64,000 bases of DNA from Candidatus Heimdallarchaeota archaeon LC_3 (GCA_001940645.1 MDVS01000033.1:29539-93538); one strand, 5' to 3'. Positions 38,832 to 48,414 are shown, numbered from the stretch's first letter. The notes: generated by a model from the sequence alone, not told the origin. Translations and numbers: made by a program.

Positions 38832-38978
38832 CTATACGCGTCTACTAACCCGAATGTACCTGATAAACTCACAACTACTGAAACAAGCATTTTAACCACC
38901 TTAACGACTGAAATCTCAACTACCATCATTACTATCAACAGCGATACTATGATTTCAATCTCTACGGTAACAATTTAA
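38832..38978 (+). pseudogene. Thr/Ser-rich coding remnant
   Basis: Between two stops the frame encodes about 48 residues dominated by Thr, Ser and Ile (KLTTTETSILTTLTTEIST, then TVTI). Such composition is seen in glycosylated stalks of archaeal surface proteins. There is no start codon with a ribosome site, so this is probably a fragment. Confidence 0.25.
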
Positions 38979-39140
38979 GGTACAGAAACCATTAACTTGA
39001 AACAAAAGTTCTTAAAAGATAAAATAAGTAATTACAATGATTCTAATCACAATTAGATTTACATTCAGATTTTTCAGAATAAACTAAGCAAATTTTTGTC
39101 TAAAGAAAAGGTTTTAACAAATAATAGGATCCATAGATAT

Positions 39141-39521
39141 ATGGCAACCGTTAGGTATTTAGTTACTAATGTAGAAGACTCTGTAAATTATTACGTTAAA
39201 AATTTAGGTTTTGAACTAAAAGAAAACTTTGGCCAATTCGCGATAGTTGAACATGATGATCTCACTTTATGGCTAAGTGGACCAAAAACATCAGGTGCCA
39301 AGGCTATATTGGATAATGGTGATAAACCTATACCAGGGGGTTGGAACAGAATAGTTATTAAAGTTGACTCGATCGATAATACAGTTAAGCAATTAAAATC
39401 TTTAGGTACTGATTTTAGAAACGAAGTTCTATCGGGTGTGGGAGGAAAACAAGTATTAATCAGGGATCCATCAGGAAACCCTATTGAAATAAATGAACCA
39501 AGTAAATTTGCAAAGTCCTAG
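39141..39521 (+). CDS. VOC/glyoxalase-superfamily protein
   Basis: A 126-residue single VOC module: TVRYLVTNVEDSVNYYVKNLGFEL opens the first beta-alpha-beta unit (about residues 2-26, split here around DSVNYY), and the end RDPSGNPIEINEP holds the conserved metal-ligand Glu. The family includes glyoxalases, dioxygenases and antibiotic-binding proteins. I chose ATG 39141; the frame is open from TTG 39096, but the VOC fold begins right after 39141. Substrate unknown. Confidence 0.83.
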   Translation: MATVRYLVTNVEDSVNYYVKNLGFELKENFGQFAIVEHDDLTLWLSGPKTSGAKAILDNGDKPIPGGWNRIVIKVDSIDNTVKQLKSLGTDFRNEVLSGVGGKQVLIRDPSGNPIEINEPSKFAKS

Positions 39522-39631
39522 TAGGAATTCTAGACTAAAGATTGCTTATAATATAGGTTAATACCTTATCGTCTTTGCTTTGCGATTCTTGGTAGGTTTT
39601 GTAAATGGTCTTTTTGCCATTTTAGATAAAT

Positions 39632-40102
39632 TTAACTTATATCTACTGATGAAGATGGTTTTTCCTTTACATGGAGTACTACATTCATGAGTCCTTCATT
39701 TAGCTTTGCTGAAATGTTTTCAGTTACTATAGTTCTTTTAAAATCGAATCGTCGTTTGTAGTTTATCTCTTTTTCAGGTTCTCTGATTGATTTTCTTGTT
39801 GCAACAATCTTCAATGAGTCCTCTGTGGCTTTTAAATCAATATTATCTTTTGATACTCCAGGTAACTCGATGATAATACTGTAAGTATTCGATTCTTCAT
39901 CAAATTCAACAGTAGCATGAGGTACTCTAACATAATCTCCTTCAGGAGTATTTTGCTGATAATTTCTATAACCAGAAGGTCCACAGCATCCTCCCATAAA
40001 CTTCTTCATGAAGTGACCATACATTGGTCCCCAAGCATATTCTTTTCTTCCTTTATGTCCATATTCTGATCTATGGTCATGTTTATCGTAATCAAATCTC
40101 AT
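39632..40102 (-). CDS. hsp20: Hsp20/alpha-crystallin small heat-shock protein
   Basis: An ATP-independent holdase chaperone of 156 residues. A charged, Gly-rich N-terminus (with GGCCGPSGY) precedes the alpha-crystallin domain (about residues 55-150): ATVEFDEESNTYSIIIELPGV, split at ESNTY, then SLKIVATRK and the end block LNEGLMNVVLHVKEK, where the family has A-x-x-x-n-GvL. It is divergent from a winged-helix regulator across 119 bp, an arrangement resembling archaeal heat-shock loci. Regulation by that neighbour is inferred. Confidence 0.92.
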   Translation of the reverse strand: MRFDYDKHDHRSEYGHKGRKEYAWGPMYGHFMKKFMGGCCGPSGYRNYQQNTPEGDYVRVPHATVEFDEESNTYSIIIELPGVSKDNIDLKATEDSLKIVATRKSIREPEKEINYKRRFDFKRTIVTENISAKLNEGLMNVVLHVKEKPSSSVDIS

Positions 40103-40221
40103 TTTTCACTTTTCCTTTATTGTTCTTCATTGCATAAATACTTAAAGTCCTTTTGTATTGTGTCCTATGAGAGTAGCTAGTATTTATATATCTTTGGTTA
40201 AACTCCAGAAACTGATAGAGA

Positions 40222-40983
40222 ATGGACGATAAGGAACCAGAATTTTGGCTGAATATATTAGGGAATTCACATCGGAGAAAAATCCTTCAGATGTTGTTAG
40301 TAAGACCAATGTATCCCCAAGAAATGTCTAGAAAGTTAGACATCTCTCCCAGGGCTGTCCAAAAACATCTCAAGCAATTGAAAGATCAGGGAGTCCTAAA
40401 TTCTAAAAAAATTCCTAGAAAAGAGGGAGGAAAAGAATTTGTTTTTTATAATTTGAGTCGAAAACCATTTTTCAGCTTTGATATTTCTAATCCAGCTTTT
40501 TGTACAGTCCGGTTTGTTAAATCTGATAAACAGGAATCAAAACAATGGAAATCTATACCGATTTCTGACTCTGATGATAGTTTTAATCTGGAGATAAATA
40601 CAGAAAATATTACCAATTTAAAAAGGGGATTTGAAATTATTCATCAAAACCAAGAGGAATTATCAGCAATCGAAGAAAAAAGGCATGAAATCCTTAACTA
40701 CAGAGAAAACGAGTTAAAAAAAATCCTTACTGATGTAAAATTTCCCCAAGAGATAAATACTTTACTAAACCTGTTTCAACATTTGCTTTCCAAGTTTGGG
40801 ACATCAGATACGTGGTCTTTAAGCGAAGTTATTAAATTTTTGCAAATAGATTACGATTCAGCAATTAAGATTATTGATATATTAGAAAAGGAAATACAAT
40901 TAATTGAATATGATACTAAATCTAGCGATTTAAGATTTCCAAGATGGAGACTTACAAAAATGACTTTTAATGAAAAAAAATAG
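40222..40983 (+). CDS. ArsR-type winged-helix regulator, possible heat-shock regulator
   Basis: A 253-residue DNA-binding protein. The winged helix covers residues 8-75: LGNSHRRKILQMLLVRPMY, MSRKLDISPRAVQKHLKQL, then a wing with KEGGKEFVFYNLS. A coiled coil follows (about 130-165) and a second winged-helix-like segment (LSEVIKFLQIDYDSAIKII) near the end. The set-up, next to and divergent from hsp20, resembles the archaeal HSR1 heat-shock repressor locus of Archaeoglobus, as I remember it. Repression of hsp20 and itself is an inference from position. Confidence 0.8.
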   Translation: MDDKEPEFWLNILGNSHRRKILQMLLVRPMYPQEMSRKLDISPRAVQKHLKQLKDQGVLNSKKIPRKEGGKEFVFYNLSRKPFFSFDISNPAFCTVRFVKSDKQESKQWKSIPISDSDDSFNLEINTENITNLKRGFEIIHQNQEELSAIEEKRHEILNYRENELKKILTDVKFPQEINTLLNLFQHLLSKFGTSDTWSLSEVIKFLQIDYDSAIKIIDILEKEIQLIEYDTKSSDLRFPRWRLTKMTFNEKK

Positions 40984-41485
40984 CATAAAGTTTTATTTTG
41001 CTTTAAAACAATATTGCTGTTGATTTTTAGAGTGAGTTATCAAATCGAAATAACCTAATTTATGTAAAATTCGAAAATATTGATTCTTTCCTAAAAAATT
41101 AAATTCTTTTGAGGATTTGCAATTCCAAGGGGAGAATTGTTTATCTCATTAGTCGCTAAGCTTGTTTGATATATTCGATTGTTTACGTCTGCTTTATTCG
41201 ATCATACATTCAGCATTAGATTCAAAAATATTTTCGTCAATGCTTCCCCGTACGGATGAGAAACAGCGTTTATGTTGATTCTTTCGCATCTCGGACAATT
41301 TTTCACTCTGGGGATTAAACTATTCGTTCGTGTCCTTTCATCTCATGATGATGAAATGTTATAATCTCGTTACAAGTTAAATAGTGGAGTTTCTAAACAA
41401 GATCTTTTAATATCTAAAAGAAAAATTTGAATAAAAATTATAGCAAAAAATATCTATAAAAGGCCATTTCAATAAATGATACTTT
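40984..41485. other. Gene-poor stretch with possible decayed reading frame
   Basis: About 500 bp without an intact gene. From about 41180 to 41320 the DNA is less AT-rich, and the minus strand reads through SEKLSEMRKNQHKR and VRGSIDENIFESNAE before a TAA, as if a fragment of an older, perhaps transposon-borne, gene. No start or family found. Confidence 0.3.
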
Positions 41486-41716
41486 ATGTCTAGTGCTTTT
41501 ATATTAATAAATAGCGAAACCGGTAAAGAACGATTAATTCTCCAAGAAATAAGAAAAAATCCTTATGTCTCTGAAGTTCATATGATTTATGGTATTTATG
41601 ATCTTATAATGCGCATCGAAGCTGAAAATTTAGCATCTTTAAAGAACATTATCTTTAAACATATCAGAACAATAAAATACATTGAAAAAACATTTACTAT
41701 GATAATCGAATCCTAA
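41486..41716 (+). CDS. Stand-alone Lrp/AsnC ligand-binding (RAM) domain
   Basis: A 76-residue protein consisting only of the alpha-beta RAM domain of Lrp/AsnC regulators: AFILINSETGKERLI, VSEVHMIYGIYDLIMRIEA and IKYIEKTFTMII. There is no helix-turn-helix. Stand-alone RAM proteins bind amino acids and can form oligomers with full-length Lrp proteins or modulate enzymes. The start is ATG 41486. No partner is next to it. Confidence 0.87.
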   Translation: MSSAFILINSETGKERLILQEIRKNPYVSEVHMIYGIYDLIMRIEAENLASLKNIIFKHIRTIKYIEKTFTMIIES

Positions 41717-42009
41717 ATCAAAAAAGATATTTCAATCCTCATAGGAGAACTATCAAATAATTAGATGTCGTGACAATTTCTATTATTTCTTCAAATTTAG
41801 TATAGTGACAAATTTTGGAATCAAATTTTATCCAAGATAATAAACTGGAATCAATAACAGTAACAAGCCCAATGAGAAAAAATGACCCAATACTCATACA
41901 ATAGTAAACTTGCAGGATCTGAACTTGCACCAAAAAGCACTAGAGATTCTTCTACCCAACGCAAAGTGAAGAATCTTGATTGTTTACAGAATTTTTACGT
42001 AATTCGATT

Positions 42010-42558
42010 CTATAACTGGTAATGAAACTTTAAACAGGCTTTTCCCAAGGGTTCAAGGATTTTATCAATGTTGATATTAAATCCCGTTTTTGCTGAAATT
42101 TCTATATATGGGATGTCAAAACCATAAGGAACCATTTGCCCAGATAGTTTTGTACAATATTCATTTGCCTCTTCCAACGAAATGCTACCAAAAAATTGAC
42201 TACGGAGATCAATTTTATTCCCTAAAAGCACCAGAGGAAGAATACCTTTGCCATTATGATCCCAAATCTCTTTTATCCACAAATCTAAATTATCGAACGT
42301 TTTTCGTGTTGTCACATCGAACATCACCAACGCACCTAAAGCTCCAAGAAAAAAGACTGATCTTTTAGCCTTAAATTTTGGGTGTCCAGCCAGTATCAAG
42401 ATCTGGTATTTTATATGACGATCTTCGATCACAGATGTTCTTAAGCTCATAGCTTGTCCTACAGTTTTTAAATACCTGGATTGAAATGAACCTCCTAAAT
42501 GTTGATTAAAAAACGTAGTTTTCCCTACATTGATATCCCCAACAAGAACGATTTTCAT
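42010..42558 (-). CDS. Ras-like small GTPase with altered G3 motif
   Basis: A 182-residue small GTPase starting MKIVLVGDINVGKTT (G1 at 7-14), with Thr32 in the switch I region, G4 NKIDL and G5 EISAKT. In G3, where Ras proteins have WDLAGQ, this protein has LILAGH: the Mg-contacting Asp is Ile54 and the catalytic Gln is His58. Hydrolysis is therefore probably impaired or works differently. The next block KFKAKRSVFFLGALGALVMFD fits Rab/Ras helix and strand order. I used ATG 42558; the frame runs up to GTG 42591. No prenylation-type C-terminus is present. Confidence 0.88.
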   Translation of the reverse strand: MKIVLVGDINVGKTTFFNQHLGGSFQSRYLKTVGQAMSLRTSVIEDRHIKYQILILAGHPKFKAKRSVFFLGALGALVMFDVTTRKTFDNLDLWIKEIWDHNGKGILPLVLLGNKIDLRSQFFGSISLEEANEYCTKLSGQMVPYGFDIPYIEISAKTGFNINIDKILEPLGKACLKFHYQL

Positions 42559-43074
42559 CAGAAAAGTCAATTTTCTTTTTTCGCCTTCCACAAAGATCTG
42601 GTAGATCGTTTCTTCCTATCTTACTTTCTTATCTAAATTTGATTTTCTAGCATCCCAAATAAATCTAGTCATTACTTCAATTAAATCTCCACACATAACT
42701 ATTTTATATAAGACTTTCCCATAAATTGTTTTAGACTTAATTATCTATTAATTGTTTTCAAAATCTCATACCAACTAAAATCCATTGTAATTATGTTAAC
42801 TATTGGATTTTGAAAAAAAGTAAGAAATCAATTTAATCAAAACAGCTGATCCTACAACTAGAATAAGAGAAATTCCTAATAAATAAGCTACAGAAAAATT
42901 TTGAATTAATATCCCTTCATTGATTATTTTAAATTCTATAATTAGTTAATTAAGATTATATTAATGCCTTGGACTTTATTCTCATGATTATATCCATGCA
43001 TAGTATTAAGGAGTTTACACTCTGGATATTGATTACTTCTTCCCGTTCGATGTTCTTGTATTACCAAATTACCC

Positions 43075-43112
43075 ACTAAGATATTCACTACTAAGATATT
43101 CACCACTAAGAC
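43075..43112 (+). repeat. 15-bp tandem repeat, 2.5 copies
   Basis: ACTAAGATATTCACT is followed by ACTAAGATATTCACC and then the partial ACTAAGAC. It lies in non-coding DNA. Function unknown. Confidence 0.75.
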
Positions 43113-43294
43113 AGAGATTTGAAAAAAGTGCAAGATGAAATAAAATTTTTGAAAATGATGGTTTTATGACGAAGATTCTACCTATCAATAAATAAAATCC
43201 TCTAAAAAAAATGTAGGTTTACCAATTATAAATGTAACTAAATTCAATTTTTGATTATATGCTTTAAATTATCAAAATAATGTATCCATGGTTC

Positions 43295-43513
43295 CTACAT
43301 AATAAAAGTTGCTAAATTTCCGTTAATTGCTGATGTTAAAACAGCATCTTTTGGTTTCTTGGGATCATAGATGTTTATTGGAGAAAATATTTTCAAAAGT
43401 TTTTCGTTTTCAACAGTAAATATATTAAGTAACCCTGAAGAATTGAAATTAAGAATTTTTATCTCGAAACGTTTCTTTAAACTAAAAAAAATTACGTGCC
43501 AATTTTTCGGCAC
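43295..43513 (-). CDS. Possible 72-residue protein
   Basis: The frame starts at GTG 43513 (MPKNWHVIFFSLKKRFEIK) and ends PKDAVLTSAINGNLATFIM. Its amino acid mix looks protein-like, with two strands and a Pro/Lys turn. A shorter frame on the other strand overlaps it. No family recognised; it might also be a fragment. Confidence 0.35.
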   Translation of the reverse strand: MPKNWHVIFFSLKKRFEIKILNFNSSGLLNIFTVENEKLLKIFSPINIYDPKKPKDAVLTSAINGNLATFIM

Positions 43514-43688
43514 TAAATTTATAAATTTAAACCAACAGTTTTATTTAATCTAATTTGATTTGTTCTAAACTTTCAATTAAAATGCATAAAATAATTGAAT
43601 TTACATTTCATATTTAAAATTAAAAACATCTCAAAAAAAATTTAATCGTTGTTAACAATAATTTCTTTCCAAAAAAACAAATAATGAA

Positions 43689-44357
43689 GTGATATTCTTG
43701 CATAAAATTATTTCTCCTAAAATAATGTATTTTGGTACCCCCGTAGTGTTAATCAGCACTTTAAATGAGGATAATACTCCTAATCTGGCTCCAATGTCAT
43801 CAGCATGGTGGCTAGGCAAGTCATGTATGCTAGGGATGAGTACAAGATCAAAAACAGTCGAAAATATGAAACGTCATCCAGAATGTGTCCTTAATCTCCC
43901 ATCACCCGATTTGGTTGAGAACGTGAATCGTTTAGCAATGCTTACTGGTAAAAATCCAGTTCCTGATTATAAGATGGAGATGGGTTACAGTTATGAACCA
44001 AAAAAGTTTGAAATCTCGGGATTGAATTACACTTCATCGCATTTAATTAAACCTCCAAGGGTTGTTGAATGCCCTGTGCAATTAGAAGCCGTTGTAAAAA
44101 AAATTCATAATATTGATAGTCCAGAAGCTCACCTTTCCTCAATTGAGGTCAAAATTATCCGTGTACATATAGAGGAAGATCTTTTAGAATCTGGTACAAA
44201 AAATTATATCGATCCGTTAAAATGGAGTCCATTAATTATGAATTTTTGTGAGTTTTTTGGATTAAGCAAAAAATTGCATCCATCAAGACTAGCTACAGCT
44301 TTTGCTCCAAATCTGAGCAGTAATATCTCCCAGAATTCAGTGGCAATGGCTAAATAG
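43689..44357 (+). CDS. Flavin reductase-like FMN-binding protein (flavoredoxin family)
   Basis: A 222-residue protein of the split-barrel flavin reductase family. GTPVVLISTLNEDNTPNLAPMSSAWWLG is the N-terminal barrel signature (in pieces: PVVLISTLNEDNTPNLAPMS and AWWLG), followed by SKTVENMKRHPECVLNLPS, which contacts FMN in relatives. It probably reduces or binds FMN in the cytoplasm. Start GTG 43689 is used here, with TTG 43698 as an alternative; neither has a clear ribosome site. Partner unknown. Confidence 0.82.
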   Translation: MIFLHKIISPKIMYFGTPVVLISTLNEDNTPNLAPMSSAWWLGKSCMLGMSTRSKTVENMKRHPECVLNLPSPDLVENVNRLAMLTGKNPVPDYKMEMGYSYEPKKFEISGLNYTSSHLIKPPRVVECPVQLEAVVKKIHNIDSPEAHLSSIEVKIIRVHIEEDLLESGTKNYIDPLKWSPLIMNFCEFFGLSKKLHPSRLATAFAPNLSSNISQNSVAMAK

Positions 44358-44418
44358 GAAATGAAATAATGTTGACTGGTAATACCCTAAATAATAATAA
44401 AATATTCGTATTTTTCTA

Positions 44419-45072
44419 TTAACTCTTTCTTTTTAAAGATGTAGGTAATTGTCGTGCTGAAGCTACTTTTTTTCCAACAACTGATTTTATATCTTGATCA
44501 GATTGAACTGAAAGTTGTTTTTTCTTATCATCCCTTACAATACCTTTTAGCACTGTCTCCGCTATTGATATAAATAATTCTTTAATATTTTTATTTGTTT
44601 TTGCGCTAGTCTCGTATATCATTTTAATATTTTGTTGATCTTGTTGTAATATTTTCATTTCTTCTAAATGTATTTTTCTTTTCCTTTTTAGATCTATTTT
44701 ATTACCTACAAGTATGAATGGAACCTGTTTCCCGATTTCCGTTTGTGCTTCGTCCAACCAATCCTTTATGTGATTAAACGACTTTTTTTCAGTAACATCA
44801 AACATCAAAATACCTGCTATAGCACCATTATAAAATGTTTTACGAAAATTTTTGAATGATTCTTGCCCTGCGATATCCCAAACAGTAATGTTTACTTTTT
44901 CATTTTTTTTATTTGAATTGTTATTGAATTCTACTCTGATTTTTGTAACATCGACACCAATAGTAGGAGAATAATTTGTGGCAAATTTTTCATCCATATA
45001 CTTACGAACTGAAGTAGTTTTTCCTACCGAACGGTCGCCAAGTAAGATAATCTTGAATAATTTGGTCATCAA
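44419..45072 (-). CDS. Rab/Ras-like small GTPase
   Basis: A 217-residue small GTPase with all five G motifs: GDRSVGKTT (G1), SPTIGVD (G2 Thr), WDIAGQESF (G3, with catalytic Gln), NKIDL (G4) and ETSAK (G5). The sequence is strongly eukaryote-like (Rab family), as known for Asgard archaea. The C-terminus is a basic tail ending KRKS, with no cysteine for prenylation. Possible roles are in membrane or cytoskeletal control, but nothing in context specifies one. Two possible starts (two Met in a row) make no difference. Confidence 0.95.
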   Translation of the reverse strand: MMTKLFKIILLGDRSVGKTTSVRKYMDEKFATNYSPTIGVDVTKIRVEFNNNSNKKNEKVNITVWDIAGQESFKNFRKTFYNGAIAGILMFDVTEKKSFNHIKDWLDEAQTEIGKQVPFILVGNKIDLKRKRKIHLEEMKILQQDQQNIKMIYETSAKTNKNIKELFISIAETVLKGIVRDDKKKQLSVQSDQDIKSVVGKKVASARQLPTSLKRKS

Positions 45073-45244
45073 AGCATCATTATTATTTACTTTATATTAA
45101 AAAATAAATCTTAGGATGAGAGTAATTGTAAATATCATTCCATTCCATTTAATACTAATAATGAATTTTTGAAAATAATACCAAATCTAAGTAGAAAATT
45201 CTTACAGATAGGTCTATATACTAAGAATCTTTAAATATAAAACA

Positions 45245-45409
45245 TTAGAATAAGAGTTGTGCATCGGGGATATTCAATGGGTAAGATTTATCTTTAAGAA
45301 AATCCCGTAATATTTTTTGTGATTTAAGCTGAAAACCCTTACCCATATATTTTAATCGTAAAGTAGTTTTTCTTATAGTTCCATCTCCACATAAAACGAT
45401 TTTATTCAT
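45245..45409 (-). pseudogene. N-terminal fragment of a small GTPase
   Basis: A 54-codon frame starting MNKIVLCGDGTIRKTTLRLKY is clearly the P-loop region of a Ras-like GTPase (typical relatives read GDGAVGKTSLR). The P-loop Gly before Lys is Arg, and the frame stops after 54 residues before the switch I Thr or G3. It lies just upstream of the Rab-like gene on the same strand. Decayed or truncated copy. Confidence 0.65.
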
Positions 45410-45717
45410 ATTTATTCCCTAAAGATACTTTTTCCGATTCCATTAAGCTTTCAATGGTTTTTTATATGTTTCTATAAATTCACCGATCCACACTGGTTTC
45501 TTAATTATATTTTGCTATAGGTATTAAGTTCTTTGGCGCAGAAGTCTTATATGAATAATAAAGTGATTATTAATAAAATCTGTTTTAAAGAAATCAAAAT
45601 ATTCTTAAAATTAATAATCAGAGTAAATAAGTTGATAATTATTTTTTCGGTTAAACAAAATTAAATAATAAAAAATCATTAAGTTTTATCATATCACTCA
45701 AGAAAGGAACTCTTACT

Positions 45718-47352
45718 ATGCTTATTCAGAAATTAAACGAGATTCTCAAAATTCATTCCAATATTAGGGACAATATTCCGAGGTCGTCTTTGATTCAAGA
45801 ATGTTTTAATAATAAGGAAGCAATTCTTACCAAATCTGGAGCTTTAGCAACGTGGCGAGCACCCGAATCAACTGGACGAAGCCCTAAGGATACCGTTGTC
45901 GTTCGAAGAGATATTGAGAAGAATATAGATTGGAACGCTCCCAACAATATTGCAATCACTGAAGAAACTTTTGATTTAGCCTGGCAAGATGCTCTTAAGT
46001 TATTATCTCAAAAAGAAAAAATTTATATCTCAGATCGTGTCATTGGTGCTGATCCGTCTTATGCTCTTCCAGTTAAAGCAATTTCTGATAAAGCTTTGCC
46101 TATACTCTTCACCTATAATATGTTTCGAAATGTTCCAGACGAGCTCACTGAAAGTATCTTTGCAGAAAAACAATTCAATTTATTAATCCTTCCCTATGAC
46201 AAATTAGACCGTTTAAAATTTGAAGGACGGCTTCGGAAATTACCTGATGGACAGATTTCTAATATGATGATTGCTGTTGATTTTGAGCGTCATTTAGGTC
46301 TTGTTTATGGATCGAGTTACTGTGGAAGTGCGAAAAAACTGATGTTTACAGTTATGAACTACTATTTGCCTGCGGAAAAAATTCTTCCACTCCACTGTTC
46401 AGCAAATGAGGGAAAGGATGGGGATATAACTTTATTACTCGGGTTATCAGGAACTGGTAAAACTAGTTTATCAGCAGATCCTTACCGAGCTTTATTAGGT
46501 GATGATGAACATGGCTGGAGCAATAATGGCATAGCTAACTTTGAAGGAGGTTGTTATGCTAAATTAATAGATTTAGACCCTGAAAAAGAACCAGAAATTT
46601 ATAAGGCTTGTTTCGGCAAAAAACCATATTTAGAGAATGGAGCTATCATCGAAGATGCAATGGTATATCCAGATGGTAGTTATGATTTATTTGATAGTAG
46701 GTATACTCCTAATTCCCGAGGATCTTATCCATTAGAATTTTTAAGCAATATCAAGCAATCTTCTTTAGGTAATCATCCGAGAACTATACTTTTTTTGACA
46801 GCTGACGCTAATGGTGTTCTTCCTCCAATATCAAAATTAAGTCAGAAACAAACCATGTTATGGTTTTTAATGGGTTACACCAGTAAACTTGCCGGAACTG
46901 AGACGGGTATTATTGATCCATTACCTAGTTTTTCGCGATTCTTTGGTGCTCCTTTTATGCCTAGGATTCCAGAGGATTATACATCTTTATTATGGAAATT
47001 GATTGAAGAACATAGAACCAACATATTTTTAGTGAATACAGGTTGGTCGGGAGGACCATATGGAGTAGGAAAACGTATGGATATAAAATTAACACGCAAA
47101 TTAGTGAATGCCGCCCTAAATGGTTCCTTAAACAAAGTAGAATATGAAGAAGACTCTCTTTTCCATCTTAATATCCCGAAAAGTTGTCCAGGTGTTCCTT
47201 CAGACATTTTATTTCCTAAAAATACTTGGGAAGATAAAGTAGCATTTGATGAACGTGCTCAGCGATTGGTAAATGACTTCAAAACCTATTATGATAATAA
47301 TTATCTTGGGAAAATTGATCCAGATATCCAAAAAGAATGTCCTGGATACTAA
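45718..47352 (+). CDS. pckA: Phosphoenolpyruvate carboxykinase (ATP)
   Basis: Converts oxaloacetate and ATP to phosphoenolpyruvate, CO2 and ADP, the first step of gluconeogenesis (or the reverse in anaplerosis). The 544-residue protein has the P-loop GLSGTGKTSLS (kinase-1a), LLGDDEHGW (kinase-2), the substrate site around YGSSYCGSAKK, and GWSGGPYGVGKRM near the end, all typical of the ATP-dependent family and distinct from the GTP-type. Length is normal. It starts at ATG 45718 after AAAGGAAC. Single gene. Confidence 0.96.
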   Translation: MLIQKLNEILKIHSNIRDNIPRSSLIQECFNNKEAILTKSGALATWRAPESTGRSPKDTVVVRRDIEKNIDWNAPNNIAITEETFDLAWQDALKLLSQKEKIYISDRVIGADPSYALPVKAISDKALPILFTYNMFRNVPDELTESIFAEKQFNLLILPYDKLDRLKFEGRLRKLPDGQISNMMIAVDFERHLGLVYGSSYCGSAKKLMFTVMNYYLPAEKILPLHCSANEGKDGDITLLLGLSGTGKTSLSADPYRALLGDDEHGWSNNGIANFEGGCYAKLIDLDPEKEPEIYKACFGKKPYLENGAIIEDAMVYPDGSYDLFDSRYTPNSRGSYPLEFLSNIKQSSLGNHPRTILFLTADANGVLPPISKLSQKQTMLWFLMGYTSKLAGTETGIIDPLPSFSRFFGAPFMPRIPEDYTSLLWKLIEEHRTNIFLVNTGWSGGPYGVGKRMDIKLTRKLVNAALNGSLNKVEYEEDSLFHLNIPKSCPGVPSDILFPKNTWEDKVAFDERAQRLVNDFKTYYDNNYLGKIDPDIQKECPGY

Positions 47353-47764
47353 CAATGAAATTTTGTAGTGACATTTCGGAAACGAATTCTAAGCGAGATT
47401 ATAAACCGGAAATCAATCTCATCAATTACAAGATCCCAAGATTTGGCTATTGAAAGAAAAAGTATACCAGGTTCATTTAACTGTTTATTGCTAAGGAGAT
47501 TTTCACATATAACCAGTAATTCTTTAAACTTTGCGGTATTCATTAATAAATCAAATTTTGGAGCTGAATTAATAATTGACTCAGAAAAAGAAAGATTCAA
47601 GATAACCCCTAAAAGACTTTAAATGATACATATATTTTATAAAAGTTAAATGAAAATAAAGAGAGGATGCTGTAGATATTTAAAATCAACAAATTTAGAT
47701 TGACAAACAAAAGAAAAATTTATAATTAGTGTAACCTACAATTAATCAAATTTTTGGGATCGAA
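47353..47764. other. Intergenic region with two overlapping, undecided reading frames
   Basis: Two frames of 83-84 codons overlap almost fully on opposite strands (plus 47368-47622, minus 47349-47600). Neither has a ribosome site or a family; the minus one overlaps the end of pckA by four bases. At most one is real. I list neither as a gene. Confidence 0.4.
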
Positions 47765-48118
47765 ATGAGTAAGTTAGATGGTTCATATAATTCCATGTTA
47801 AATGAAAGATATCAAAATAAAATGGAAAAAATTAAAAATAAAAGAATGAATCCTATTGGGACATCAAGAAACAAGAACAAAATCTTATTTCCAATGATTC
47901 TAACATTGATTTATGTTATGTTAATTATTTTTTTCCTCAAGGATTACACGATTCTTCTAGCTATTTCAATAATCTATTTCTTTATAATACTGTCGTTTTT
48001 TAATTATATCGTATCAAATAAAAGATCAGTTAAAAAAATGGAGCAAATAAGAGACTCTGCTTTTAAAAAAGATATAAATTCTGCCCAAATGCTTATGAAT
48101 CAAGGAAAAAAAATGTAA
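47765..48118 (+). CDS. Small two-helix membrane protein
   Basis: A 117-residue protein with a basic, soluble N-terminus of about 40 residues, two adjacent hydrophobic helices (ILFPMILTLIYVMLIIFF and ILLAISIIYFFIILSFF), and a charged C-terminal helix. The start is ATG 47765 after TGGGATCGAA. No family recognised. The topology has both ends in the cytoplasm if the positive-inside rule holds. Confidence 0.62.
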   Translation: MSKLDGSYNSMLNERYQNKMEKIKNKRMNPIGTSRNKNKILFPMILTLIYVMLIIFFLKDYTILLAISIIYFFIILSFFNYIVSNKRSVKKMEQIRDSAFKKDINSAQMLMNQGKKM

Positions 48119-48414
48119 CAATTTGAACCTAAATTGTAATTATTCATATACGTTCGAAACGATTAACAATCTCAGAAGAAAAAATATTAGTAAGATCGTG
48201 GTTAAAAGAAAAATTATGCATATAGTTGAATAAACTTGTTAATTTCCTTCTAAGCTTACTGGATGGAGACAGAGGAAGCTGAAAATGTTTTATTAGTCAA
48301 AAGGGGATAATTATTTATGATCTTCACCTATTCTTTCAGTTTCCTCGAAACGATGATAATGTCACTTAAGAGAGGAACATGAAGAAAACCTGGTATAAAA
48401 TGTTAGTTTTCTAT

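Larger units (their letters stand above)
42559..43688. other. 1.1-kb gene-poor region with fragments and a short tandem repeat
   Basis: No firmly supported gene. The minus strand from 42945 to 42796 encodes 49 codons with one transmembrane helix (VAYLLGISLILVVGSAVL) but no usual start, resembling the small membrane protein at 17530-17682. A 15-bp tandem repeat is at 43075-43112. A 72-codon frame at 43295-43513 is listed separately. Confidence 0.35.

Noticed and set aside
41180..41350. tRNA or structured RNA in a less AT-rich patch
   Set aside because: No cloverleaf or conserved T-loop sequence could be found; broken coding frame is a better explanation.
41739..41933. 64-codon minus-strand frame with hydrophobic stretch
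   Set aside because: No ribosome site, no family, and composition like random AT-rich DNA; it lies between the RAM-domain gene and the small GTPase.
43075..43112. CRISPR array
   Set aside because: Only 2.5 copies of a 15-bp unit with no spacers; no cas genes in the window.
42942..43133. 63-codon minus-strand frame with VVNILVVNILV
   Set aside because: The repeated residues come from the 15-bp tandem repeat; no start signal or family.
47349..47622. Two overlapping frames on opposite strands after pckA
   Set aside because: No evidence decides between them and neither has a ribosome site; described only as intergenic content.
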